A stretch of DNA of 64,000 bases from an uncultured Polaribacter sp. (GTDB taxonomy: Bacteria > Bacteroidota > Bacteroidia > Flavobacteriales > Flavobacteriaceae), in the NCBI RefSeq assembly GCF_947501385.1, contig NZ_CANMVP010000014.1, positions 55,491 to 119,490 of the forward strand, written 5' to 3'. The notes beneath the pieces were generated by a model. The model ran no database searches and was not told the origin of the DNA. It worked only from the letters and a program-made list of their open reading frames with translations. Position numbers and translations under genes: made by a program. Position 1 is the stretch's first letter, and every line of letters starts with the position of its first letter. This document shows positions 1 through 7,979 of this stretch, in pieces.

Positions 1-1130
1 CAATGGACAGTTCCAGGAGATTTAGAAACCATTCCTCGGGTGATCATTATTTGATTGATTACTTCGTCGATTGCTGCTGCTCCTTTTTTTCTGCCAATGC
101 TCATTCCAGGCCAAAGGTGTCTTTTTTTGGTGTTTTCTTGCTTCCACCAATTTAACAAAACAGGAAAACTAAGGTCTGTTCTATTAATTGCCCAGTACAA
201 TTGTGGTGTAAAATAATCTACCCATCCTTTATTTAGCCAAAGCTTTGCATCTGCATAGAGTTCGTTGTATTGATCAAAGCCAGATGTTACAGAAGAGGGA
301 TGATTAGGACGCCAAAATCCAAAAGGACTTATTCCAAATTTTACTTGAGGTTTTACTCTTTTTATGTTTTTATAAACTCTTTTCACGAGCTGATTTACAT
401 TTTCTCTTCTCCAATCATTTCTTTTCAATTTCCCGCCAGAATTTAGATATACTTGCCAGCTTTCATCATCAGGAAAATCTTTGTTATTATTGTATGAGGG
501 ATAGGGATAAAAGTAATCATCAAAATGAATCCCATCAACATCATATCTTTTAACAATATCCATAACAACATTGTAGCTATGGTTTTGAGTGTCTTTATTA
601 CCAGGATCTAACCACCAATAACCAGTTTCCAGTTTTACCGCCAAATTTGGTTGTTTTCTAACAACAGATGCTTTTGTAACTTCCCCTCCAGCAGTATGAT
701 GTGCTCTATAGGGATTTAGCCAAGCATGTAGTTCAAGACCTCTTTTGTGGGCTTCTAAAATCCAGAATTCTAAGGGATCGTAATATGGAGATGGTGTTTT
801 ACCTTGTGCTCCTGTTAAATAATAAGACCATGGTTCTAAGCTGCTTTTATACAGCGCGTCCGCTTGTGGTCTTACTTGTAAAATAACAGTGTTAAAATTA
901 TTATTTTTAAGAAGATTTAATAAATATATGGCTTCTTTTTTTTGTTGTTCGGTGCTAAGACCGCGTGTACTTGGCCAATTAATGTTGGCGACACTTGCAA
1001 TCCATGCCGCTCTAAATTCTCTTTCTATAGTTGGTGTTTTACTTTTTTGAATTTTAGAGTGATATATCTTCTTGCTGCAATTTGTCAAAAGGATCATAAG
1101 CACGAAAATTATAAATATTTTAATTTTCAT
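1..1130 (-). CDS. GHL10-family glycosyl hydrolase-like lipoprotein (DUF187/YngK type), 3' end beyond window
   Basis: An open frame of 376 codons runs leftward from the ATG at 1130 and leaves the window without a stop, so the C-terminus is not seen. The protein starts with a lipoprotein signal peptide (MKIKIFIIFVLMILLTNCSK, lipobox Cys about residue 18). Next comes the pattern of the glycosyl-hydrolase-10-like family (pfam02638): REFRAAWIASVANINWP near residue 40, an LQVRPQADALY strand, HAWLNPYRAHH, and the acidic DGIHFDDYFYPYP stretch in the middle. Family members are linked to cell-wall glycan processing, and YngK of Bacillus belongs here. It lies 91 bp downstream of the DeoR regulator on the same strand and next to MurNAc catabolism genes, so a role on peptidoglycan fragments is inferred. 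The enzymatic activity of the family is poorly defined. Confidence 0.85.
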   Translation of the reverse strand, partial: MKIKIFIIFVLMILLTNCSKKIYHSKIQKSKTPTIEREFRAAWIASVANINWPSTRGLSTEQQKKEAIYLLNLLKNNNFNTVILQVRPQADALYKSSLEPWSYYLTGAQGKTPSPYYDPLEFWILEAHKRGLELHAWLNPYRAHHTAGGEVTKASVVRKQPNLAVKLETGYWWLDPGNKDTQNHSYNVVMDIVKRYDVDGIHFDDYFYPYPSYNNNKDFPDDESWQVYLNSGGKLKRNDWRRENVNQLVKRVYKNIKRVKPQVKFGISPFGFWRPNHPSSVTSGFDQYNELYADAKLWLNKGWVDYFTPQLYWAINRTDLSFPVLLNWWKQENTKKRHLWPGMSIGRKKGAAAIDEVINQIMITRGMVSKSPGTVH

Positions 1131-1221
1131 AAAATTGCTATTTTACGTACCATATTCTTTGGAGTTTATATCATTAATCTAAAGAAACATTATTTAGTGT
1201 TGAATAAGAGAACCTACGTAT

Positions 1222-1971
1222 TTAAATCAACTGAACGCCAGCTTCCACATAAGCTTCCAGTAATGGATCTTGGGGGTCTAAATCTGTAATAGCAGTATCA
1301 ATTTCTTTAATACCGCAGATGTCAAAATTAAGTCTGAGATTCAATTTGTTTGATGTTGCTAAGTAAATGATGCGTTCAGAAGCCTTGATCATGGCTTTTT
1401 TTACTAATGCAACTTCGTATCCTTCTCCTGTGATTCCTTGTTCTAAACTAAAACCACTTACCCCTATAAAACAGAGATTGGCTCTAACGTTCGATAAATA
1501 TTGAATTACATCAATTCCTGTTGTTACCATTGAGTTTCTATGAATTTTTCCTCCAATAAAAATGGTGTCAACAAATTGATGTTCTACCAATTGCATGGCG
1601 ATAGGTAAGCTATACGTGTAAACAGTTGCCTTTAGTTTTTTGGGTAGCAGTTTGGCGAGCATTAAATTTGTGGTTCCTCCACTGATAATAATTGCCATTC
1701 CGTCTTCAATTAGTGTAATTGCTTTTTTAGCAATCAAAACCTTTTCCTCTCTTTTGTAAATGACATCTTCGTTGTAATGATAAAGTTTTTGAATTGTAGA
1801 CATAGCACCACCATGAACTTTAGTTAGTAGCCCTTTTTTGTCTAACTCTTTAATATCTCTTCTTATCGTATCTTCAGAAACATTTAACTTTTCAGACAAA
1901 AAATTGGAACTAACCTTTCTACTGATACTTACTTCGTCTACTATTTTTTGCTGCCTCTCCTTTTTCTTCAT
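1222..1971 (-). CDS. DeoR/GlpR-family transcriptional regulator
   Basis: This is a 249-residue protein with an N-terminal DeoR winged helix-turn-helix (about residues 1-57: RQQKIVDEV, LNVSEDTIRRDIKELDKKGL, then the typical KVHGGA turn). A C-terminal DeoRC sugar-phosphate-sensing domain follows (GGTTNLMLAKLLP near 100, FIGVSGF near 170). I chose the ATG at 1971. An in-frame TTG at 1989 would give six extra residues, but it overlaps a -7 element (TAATTTTG, 1987-1994 minus) and so would precede transcription. It is divergent from the symporter-murQ operon and upstream of the GHL10 lipoprotein. It is therefore the obvious candidate regulator of MurNAc use, probably sensing a sugar phosphate. In E. 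coli that job belongs to the RpiR-type MurR, so the family differs here. Confidence 0.9.
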   Translation of the reverse strand: MKKKERQQKIVDEVSISRKVSSNFLSEKLNVSEDTIRRDIKELDKKGLLTKVHGGAMSTIQKLYHYNEDVIYKREEKVLIAKKAITLIEDGMAIIISGGTTNLMLAKLLPKKLKATVYTYSLPIAMQLVEHQFVDTIFIGGKIHRNSMVTTGIDVIQYLSNVRANLCFIGVSGFSLEQGITGEGYEVALVKKAMIKASERIIYLATSNKLNLRLNFDICGIKEIDTAITDLDPQDPLLEAYVEAGVQLI

Positions 1972-1986
1972 GAAAATCGATTTCTT

Positions 1987-1994
1987 CAAAATTA
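1987..1994 (-). promoter_or_regulatory. Candidate -7 promoter element of the DeoR gene
   Basis: The minus strand reads TAATTTTG, matching the Bacteroidota -7 consensus TAnnTTTG, 15 bases before the ATG at 1971. Its place fits the chosen start and argues against the TTG at 1989. Confidence 0.45.
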
Positions 1995-2236
1995 AGATTT
2001 TATTGAGTAATAATACAAATGTTTTTTTAATAGTAAAAAATTTATTTCGTTTTTTTACAATAATTTTATATTTAAGTTTTTGAATATTAGTGTATTAACA
2101 TTTTTAATTCAATTTTAAAAAAGTTTTGAATCAATTCATTAAAGTTCATAGCGGAACCATTTCTGCCATTTAACGCGCAATTTTAAGTTGTATTTTAAGA
2201 TGTTTTGCCAAAATAAAAGTAGATTCTTATTTAATA

Positions 2237-2257
2237 CCTCGTTCCCTGGAAACAAGG
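2237..2257. promoter_or_regulatory. Imperfect palindrome, possible operator
   Basis: CCTCGTTCCC at 2237-2246 faces GGAAACAAGG at 2248-2257, giving 8 of 10 complementary pairs around a single central base. It is more GC-rich than its surroundings and lies between divergent genes. The binding protein is unknown. Confidence 0.3.
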
Positions 2258-2336
2258 TTAATCATTTGATAATGTATAGCTGTTTTTTTGATGTTGATTC
2301 ATATTTTATGCGTTATTAATTTAATTTTATTGCTTT

Positions 2337-2390
2337 AAATGCATTTTTTTTATATAAAACATGCAAAATAATGCAAAATATTTGCATGTT
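2337..2390. promoter_or_regulatory. Operator-like array of ATGCA repeats
   Basis: Three overlapping elements occur here: the palindrome AAATGCATTT (2337-2346), an inverted repeat AACATGCAAA (2358-2367) / TTTGCATGTT (2381-2390), and two adjacent direct copies of ATGCAAAATA (2361-2380). The position between the DeoR regulator and the operon it faces suggests a binding site for that regulator; this is inference. Confidence 0.4.
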
Positions 2391-2787
2391 TGTAATTGTT
2401 TTTATATTTTTATCCTGACTAATTTAAATTTTATTTTTATGAATAAAGCTTTCAATCAATAAGAACAATAATAGCTCAACAAGAAGATGAGGTTTTTTAA
2501 AGAAATATGGAGATGAAAATTAATGAATAATAATAATAATAAGAATTCCCCCAATGAAGTCATTTTGAACCTTTATTATAATTATTTGTTTGGTTTAATT
2601 TGAATTAGTGAAAGAGGTGGGAGGAATCAAAAGACGACTCTCATCTTTTTTTTAAACATGTTTTTGAACCTGAATCATATATAATTTTTTATTGTAAATA
2701 TAAAAAGCGATTGTATATCACTATTTATAAAATAATTTTATCAAGAAAAATTACACCATCAGTCTTCATATATAAATTGATATGTAA

Positions 2788-4242
2788 ATGAGCGCAACCC
2801 TAATTTTAATAATCATAGCCTCTTATTTTGGTGTGCTTATGTTAATATCACATTTTGTATCAAAAAATGCAAGTGATGACTCCTTTTACACGGGAGACAG
2901 AAAATCCCCTTGGCAAGTAGTTGCTTTTGGGATGATTGGTGCAGTAATCTCTGGAGTAACATTTGTCTCTATTCCAGGAATGGTAGGGAATAATTATTTT
3001 TATTATTTACAATTTGTTTTTGGAAATGTTGTTGGATATGTTTTTATAACCTATGTTTTAATTCCTATTTATTACGATTTAAAACTAGTTTCTATTTACG
3101 GTTATTTAGAAACCAGATTCGGTATAAAAACATACAAAACAGGGTCGCTCTTTTTCTTGATGTCGCAATCGTTTGGCGCTGCTTTAAGACTATTGCTTGC
3201 TGCAAAAATCTTACAATACGCAGTGTTTAATGCACTCAATATTCCTTTTTATTTGACTGTAATTATCATATTAATTTTAATATGGATGTACACAAATAAA
3301 TCAGGAATTAAAACAATTGTTTGGACAGACACACTACAGACATTTTTTTTGTTGTTGGCAGCAATTGTTTCTATATACGCAATAAAAAGTTCTTTGAATT
3401 TGAGTTTTTCTGAAACCATCACCTCCATAACAAATCATAAATATTTTAAGGTTTTTGATTGGGATGTGAATGCTGGAAGTAATTTTTTCAAACAGTTTAT
3501 CTCTGGAATTTTAATTGCGGTTGCAATGGTAGGTTTAGATCAAAATATGATGCAGAAAACGCTAACCTGTAAAAGTAAAAAAGAAGCACAGCGAAACATT
3601 TTGTCATTTAGTTTGATCTTGGCGCTAGCTCAATTTCTATTTCTAGGCTTAGGAGTAATGCTTTATTTATATGCTGAAAAATTTGGAATTCAATTAGAAA
3701 TAGAAAATGGAATGTTTATCAACACAGATAATTTATTTCCCATGCTTTCTTTAGGGCACTTTGGCACAATAGCAGGTATTAGTTTTATTTTGGGAATAAC
3801 GGCAGCGTCTTTTTCAAGTGTAGATTCATCTTTAACAGCCTTAACCACATCATTTACTTACGATTTTTTAAATGTGAAAAATAAAAAATCGAAAGAAAAA
3901 AAGCAACTTAAGAATTATGTTTTGTTAGGGTTTTCGGTACTAATTTTTGTGATCATAATGCTATTCTCAGAAAGTAAAGGAGATGTTATTTCAACAATTT
4001 TTAAAGTTGCAGGATACACATATGGGCCATTATTGGGACTCTATTTGTTTGGAATTTTTACCAAAATAAAAATTAGAGACGCTGCTGTTCCATTTATTTG
4101 TGTATTCATGCCTTTACTAACCTATTATTTAAATTATGTAATGATAGAGAAGTTTTCTTTTGATTTAGGTTTTATGAATATCCTATTAAATGCCGGTCTC
4201 ACAATTTTAAGTTTAATGTTTATAAGAAAAAGAAATGAGTAA
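2788..4242 (+). CDS. Sodium:solute symporter (SSS family), probable amino-sugar importer
   Basis: The 484-residue protein is very hydrophobic, with roughly 13 predicted membrane helices. It has SSS-family features: GMIGAVISGVTFVSIPG near residue 50, the SFGAALRLLLAAKI helix, KTIVWTDTLQTFFL near 175, MVGLDQNMMQK near 250 and AASFSSVDSSLTALTTSF near 350. The gene overlaps murQ by 8 bp, so the two are translationally coupled. An SSS-type transporter next to murQ is known for MurNAc uptake in Tannerella forsythia (MurT), as I recall it, which makes MurNAc a reasonable substrate. Because such carriers do not phosphorylate their cargo, a separate kinase is needed to feed MurQ. Family assignment is firm; the substrate is inferred from context. 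Confidence 0.85.
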   Translation: MSATLILIIIASYFGVLMLISHFVSKNASDDSFYTGDRKSPWQVVAFGMIGAVISGVTFVSIPGMVGNNYFYYLQFVFGNVVGYVFITYVLIPIYYDLKLVSIYGYLETRFGIKTYKTGSLFFLMSQSFGAALRLLLAAKILQYAVFNALNIPFYLTVIIILILIWMYTNKSGIKTIVWTDTLQTFFLLLAAIVSIYAIKSSLNLSFSETITSITNHKYFKVFDWDVNAGSNFFKQFISGILIAVAMVGLDQNMMQKTLTCKSKKEAQRNILSFSLILALAQFLFLGLGVMLYLYAEKFGIQLEIENGMFINTDNLFPMLSLGHFGTIAGISFILGITAASFSSVDSSLTALTTSFTYDFLNVKNKKSKEKKQLKNYVLLGFSVLIFVIIMLFSESKGDVISTIFKVAGYTYGPLLGLYLFGIFTKIKIRDAAVPFICVFMPLLTYYLNYVMIEKFSFDLGFMNILLNAGLTILSLMFIRKRNE

Positions 4243-5056
4243 TAATTTAACAACAGAGCAAGCGTCTGAATATAATAACTTAGAAAAGATGAGCACATTT
4301 GAGCTACTCTCGAATATGAATGCAGAAGACAAAACGGTTCCTTTTATTGTGGAAAAAGCAATACCAAAAATAGAAAAATTTACAAATGTTATTTACGATA
4401 AAATGAGCAAAGGAGGTCGTCTATTTTATATTGGAGCAGGAACAAGTGGTCGGTTAGGTATTTTGGATGCTTCCGAGTGCCCACCAACCTACGGTGTTTC
4501 TGATAATTTAATTATTGGTATCATAGCCGGGGGAGATACTGCTCTTAGAAAAGCCATTGAAAACGCAGAAGATGATACAGACCTAGCTTGGAAAAATTTA
4601 CAGGAGCATCATATTTCAAAAAAGGATGTTTTGATTGGTATTGCAGCTTCAGGAACTACTCCTTATGTATTGGGTGGCTTGCAAAAAGCCAAACAACACC
4701 ATATTATTACGGGTTGCATTACCTGTAACAAGAACTCACCATTGTCTTTAGAAGCAGACCATCCTATAGAATTAATTGTTGGGCCAGAATTTGTAACGGG
4801 AAGTACTAGAATGAAAGCAGGAACCGCACAAAAGTTAGCTTTAAATATGATTTCTACAACAGTTATGATAAAATTAGGGAGAGTAAAAGGGAATAAAATG
4901 GTTGATATGCAGCTTTCAAACAAGAAACTAATAAAAAGAGGTGTTAGAATGATAATGGATGAATTGAATATTGAGGAAGAATTAGCCATTAAATTATTGC
5001 AAAAACATAAAAGTGTCAGAAAAATATTAAAAGAGCATAAAGACGATGCTAAATAA
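4235..5056 (+). CDS. murQ: N-acetylmuramic acid 6-phosphate etherase
   Basis: MurQ splits the lactyl ether of MurNAc-6-phosphate, giving GlcNAc-6-phosphate and D-lactate in the cytoplasm. The 273-residue protein is a SIS-domain enzyme of slightly short but normal length. The phosphosugar loop GAGTSGRLG is at residues 67-75. The catalytic acid region LDASECPPT contains Glu81, and the second active-site glutamate is Glu112 in ENAEDD. Their 31-residue spacing equals that of Glu83/Glu114 in the E. coli enzyme. TGSTRMKAGTAQK near 190 is also a family signature. Second gene of the operon, overlapping the symporter. No MurNAc kinase is encoded in this window, so its substrate must be made by an enzyme located elsewhere. 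Confidence 0.96.
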   Translation: MSNNLTTEQASEYNNLEKMSTFELLSNMNAEDKTVPFIVEKAIPKIEKFTNVIYDKMSKGGRLFYIGAGTSGRLGILDASECPPTYGVSDNLIIGIIAGGDTALRKAIENAEDDTDLAWKNLQEHHISKKDVLIGIAASGTTPYVLGGLQKAKQHHIITGCITCNKNSPLSLEADHPIELIVGPEFVTGSTRMKAGTAQKLALNMISTTVMIKLGRVKGNKMVDMQLSNKKLIKRGVRMIMDELNIEEELAIKLLQKHKSVRKILKEHKDDAK

Positions 5057-5091
5057 TATTTATAATTCGTAAACAAATGAAGACATAGTAA

Positions 5092-6198
5092 ATGAAGATA
5101 AAAGCAAGAATAAAGGCATTAGATGTTTTAAGGGGCATAACGATAGCTGCAATGATTTTGGTAAACACACCAGGCAACTGGGCTTATGTTTATTGGCCTC
5201 TTTTGCATGCGAAATGGCATGGTTTTACACCAACGGATGCAATCTTTCCTTTTTTCTTATTTATTGTAGGAGTTTCTATTCATTTTGCTTTGAAAGATTT
5301 TAAGCCAAAAGAACATACAAAAGCGTTTAAAAAAATAAGTAAAAGAGTAGTTATCATTTTTGCGATAGGATTATTTTTAAATCTATTTCCAAAATTTAAT
5401 TTTGAAACCGTTCGATTTTTTGGAGTATTACAGCGGATTGCAATTGCTTACGGAATAGGTGCTTTTCTATATTTATTTTTCAATAAAAAAAGTCTTACAT
5501 ATATCGCTGTAGGTATTTTAATCGGCTATTGGGGCGTATTGTATTTTCTTATTCCAGAAAATCCATTTGAACCGCAAACGAATTTGGTTGGTAAGATAGA
5601 CCTGTTTTTATTTGGTTCAAATCATCTATGGAAAGGACTTGGTTTTCCTTTTGATCCTGAAGGACTATTGTCTACGTTACCATCGATAACCACCGTTATT
5701 ATTGGTAGCTTAACAGGTAAATTGTTAAGTAAACCGATTACGAATCCCCATAAAATAAAAATTCTTTTAATTTACGGAATTGGTCTTATAGCATTAGGCT
5801 ACGTTTGGAGTTTTGTGTTTCCAATAAATAAATCTCTTTGGACAAGTTCTTTTGTATGCGTATCTGCAGGTTTGGCAATGCTAACACTAGCACTATTCAT
5901 ATGGATTATAGATGTGAAAAAACAGCATACATGGTCTCAACCCTTCATACATTTTGGCACAAACTCATTGTTCATTTTTGTTTTTTCTGGTTTATATGTA
6001 AAAACAATGATGTATCTAGTAAAGATGACTAATGAGCAAGGTGAAACTGTTAATGGCTTAAAATACATGTATCAAAATATATTTGTTCCAATTGCTGGAA
6101 AGATGAACGGTTCTTTGCTATTTGCAATTACTCATATCATCTTTTTCTGGGCTTTAGTGTATGTGCTGTATAAAAATAAAATATTTATAAAAATTTAA
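5092..6198 (+). CDS. NagX-like / DUF5009 membrane protein (HGSNAT-YeiB acyltransferase superfamily)
   Basis: This 368-residue integral membrane protein has about ten helices. The opening resembles COG4299 (RIKALDVLRGITIAAMILVNTPGNW, given here as two adjoining pieces: RIKALDVLRGITI and AAMILVNTPGNW). It continues with LLHAKWHGFTPTDAIFPFFLFIVG, in which the His of HAKWHG corresponds to the region of the catalytic His of heparan-alpha-glucosaminide N-acetyltransferase. NagX proteins sit in GlcNAc utilisation loci of several Proteobacteria, but their biochemical role is unsettled: transport or acetylation of amino sugars have both been proposed. The position between murQ and nagZ supports an amino-sugar role. 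The gene starts 35 bp after murQ and ends 10 bp before nagZ. Confidence 0.8.
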   Translation: MKIKARIKALDVLRGITIAAMILVNTPGNWAYVYWPLLHAKWHGFTPTDAIFPFFLFIVGVSIHFALKDFKPKEHTKAFKKISKRVVIIFAIGLFLNLFPKFNFETVRFFGVLQRIAIAYGIGAFLYLFFNKKSLTYIAVGILIGYWGVLYFLIPENPFEPQTNLVGKIDLFLFGSNHLWKGLGFPFDPEGLLSTLPSITTVIIGSLTGKLLSKPITNPHKIKILLIYGIGLIALGYVWSFVFPINKSLWTSSFVCVSAGLAMLTLALFIWIIDVKKQHTWSQPFIHFGTNSLFIFVFSGLYVKTMMYLVKMTNEQGETVNGLKYMYQNIFVPIAGKMNGSLLFAITHIIFFWALVYVLYKNKIFIKI

Positions 6199-6208
6199 TT
6201 TAGATCAG

Positions 6209-7906
6209 ATGAAAAAAAATATTTCTATAATTTTAATTTTAGTGCTAGTTATTTTGAGTTGTGATAAAAAGGAAAATCCTAAGAAATTTTCGAAAAATAC
6301 AAATCAAACAAAATGGGTTGATAGTATTTATAATAAAATGACATTAAAAGAAAAAGTTGGACAACTATTTATGGTTGCGGCCTATTCAAACAAAGAAAAA
6401 AGTCATGCAGATTCAATTCAGCAACTTATAAAAGATACTAGTGTTGGTGGACTTATTTTTTTTCAAGGAGCACCCGTAAAACAAGCTGAGCTTACAAATC
6501 TATTTCAAACTACTTCTAAAGTGCCATTGCTAATTGGTATGGATGCTGAATGGGGCTTGAATATGCGTTTAGATAGCACCACAAGATACCCATACAATAT
6601 GACGCTTGGTGCTGTAGAAAATAGTAACTTAATAAAAAGAATTGGTGAGCAAATTGGTAGAGACTGTAAGCGCCTCGGAGTTCATATTAATTTTGCACCT
6701 GTAGTAGATATCAATACAAATTCTAAGAATCCTGTTATTGGAGTGCGTTCATTTGCTGAAGACAAGATGAATGTTACCAATAAAGCGCTTGCTTTTACAG
6801 AAGGATTGCAAAGTCAAGGAGTATTAGCATGCGCAAAACACTTTCCAGGGCATGGAGATACCGATAAAGATTCTCATAAAATACTTCCAACGGTTTCACT
6901 TTCAAAAGAAAGAATTGATACTGTTGAGTTGTATCCGTATAAAAAATTATTTCAAAAAAAGATTGCGGGCGTTATGGTTGCGCATTTAAACGTACCAAGC
7001 TTAGAAAGTAAAGAAGGGCTTCCGTCTTCATTATCGTACCAAATTGTTTCAAATATTTTAAAGAATACATTGGAATTTAAAGGGCTCATTTTTACGGATG
7101 CATTAAGAATGAAAGGTGTTTCAAATTATAAGGAATCAGGAGCATTAGACTTGGCAGCATTTAAGGCAGGCAATGATGTGTTGTTAATGGTAGAGGATGT
7201 TTCTAAAGGAATTTCAAAAATTATGGAAGCTTATACTAAGAAGGAAATAACAGAAGAAAGATTAGCACATTCTGTAAAGAAGATACTTGCTGCTAAATTT
7301 AATGTTCATTTAAATCAATATAAACCTGTTGTAACATCAAAATTGGTTAGCGATTTAAATGATAAAAATACAATTGCTTTAAATGAAGAAGTATTTACAA
7401 ATGCAGTTACCATCATAAAAAATAAGAATCAGATGCTTCCAGTTAAAAAAGATCAGCAAGTAAAAACGGCATTTATAAAGTTAGGTGATGGAAGTTCAGA
7501 TACTTTTTTAAAGGAATTAAAATCACACATAGATATTGATGAGCTTTCCGGGTTTACACAGAAAGAACTACTCAGAAAACTGAAAGCGTACGGCAAGGTT
7601 ATTATCGGTTATCATCGTTCAAATGTCAGAAAAACTTCAAAAATATCTACTGAAGATAAGGTAATGATAGAAAACCTAGCAAAAGAAAATAGGGTCATCT
7701 TAGACGTATTCGCAAGTCAGTATTGTTTAGAAGAGGTATCATTTAAAAACATTGAAGCTTCCGTTATTTCTTATGAAAATACTGAAATAGCACAAAGAAT
7801 TTCTGCTCAAATAATTTTAGGGATTCAAAAAGCAAAGGGGAGATTGCCAGCATCTATAAACGAAGAGTTTATGGCAGGCTACGGAATAAAACATGAAAAT
7901 AACTAA
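6209..7906 (+). CDS. nagZ: GH3 beta-N-acetylglucosaminidase, NagZ type, lipoprotein
   Basis: NagZ enzymes cut GlcNAc from MurNAc-containing fragments. The 565-residue protein has a lipobox (VILSC, Cys18), so it is probably anchored in a membrane and exported, unlike cytoplasmic NagZ of E. coli. The catalytic loop is complete: KHFPGHGDT (210-218) followed by DSH with general acid His223. The nucleophile is Asp297 in GLIFTDALR. A C-terminal GH3_C-like domain follows and ends in GRLPASINEEF. Many Bacteroidota homologues carry a further serine beta-lactamase-like domain after this point; it is absent here. Inside the murQ operon, directly before the exported GH18 gene, it would release GlcNAc outside the cytoplasm. 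Confidence 0.93.
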   Translation: MKKNISIILILVLVILSCDKKENPKKFSKNTNQTKWVDSIYNKMTLKEKVGQLFMVAAYSNKEKSHADSIQQLIKDTSVGGLIFFQGAPVKQAELTNLFQTTSKVPLLIGMDAEWGLNMRLDSTTRYPYNMTLGAVENSNLIKRIGEQIGRDCKRLGVHINFAPVVDINTNSKNPVIGVRSFAEDKMNVTNKALAFTEGLQSQGVLACAKHFPGHGDTDKDSHKILPTVSLSKERIDTVELYPYKKLFQKKIAGVMVAHLNVPSLESKEGLPSSLSYQIVSNILKNTLEFKGLIFTDALRMKGVSNYKESGALDLAAFKAGNDVLLMVEDVSKGISKIMEAYTKKEITEERLAHSVKKILAAKFNVHLNQYKPVVTSKLVSDLNDKNTIALNEEVFTNAVTIIKNKNQMLPVKKDQQVKTAFIKLGDGSSDTFLKELKSHIDIDELSGFTQKELLRKLKAYGKVIIGYHRSNVRKTSKISTEDKVMIENLAKENRVILDVFASQYCLEEVSFKNIEASVISYENTEIAQRISAQIILGIQKAKGRLPASINEEFMAGYGIKHENN

Positions 7907-7979
7907 GTTCAGAAAAGAAATAATAACAATTAAAAATAATAATGAAATGCCTTTATAAAATAATTAAAAACCAGTAATC

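Larger units (their letters stand above)
1995..2787. other. Long AT-rich divergent regulatory region between the DeoR gene and the symporter operon
   Basis: About 790 bp carry no credible gene. The region holds an imperfect palindrome at 2237-2257, a cluster of ATGCA-containing repeats at 2337-2390, a short AAT/TAA microsatellite near 2521-2541, and several T-runs. I found no clear TAnnTTTG element close to the symporter start. Its length is far above the local norm, so complex control or a long untranslated leader for the symporter-murQ operon is likely. Confidence 0.5.

Noticed and set aside
5092..6198. NagX-like protein as the missing MurNAc kinase
   Set aside because: It is a polytopic membrane protein of the acyltransferase superfamily with no nucleotide-binding kinase motifs.
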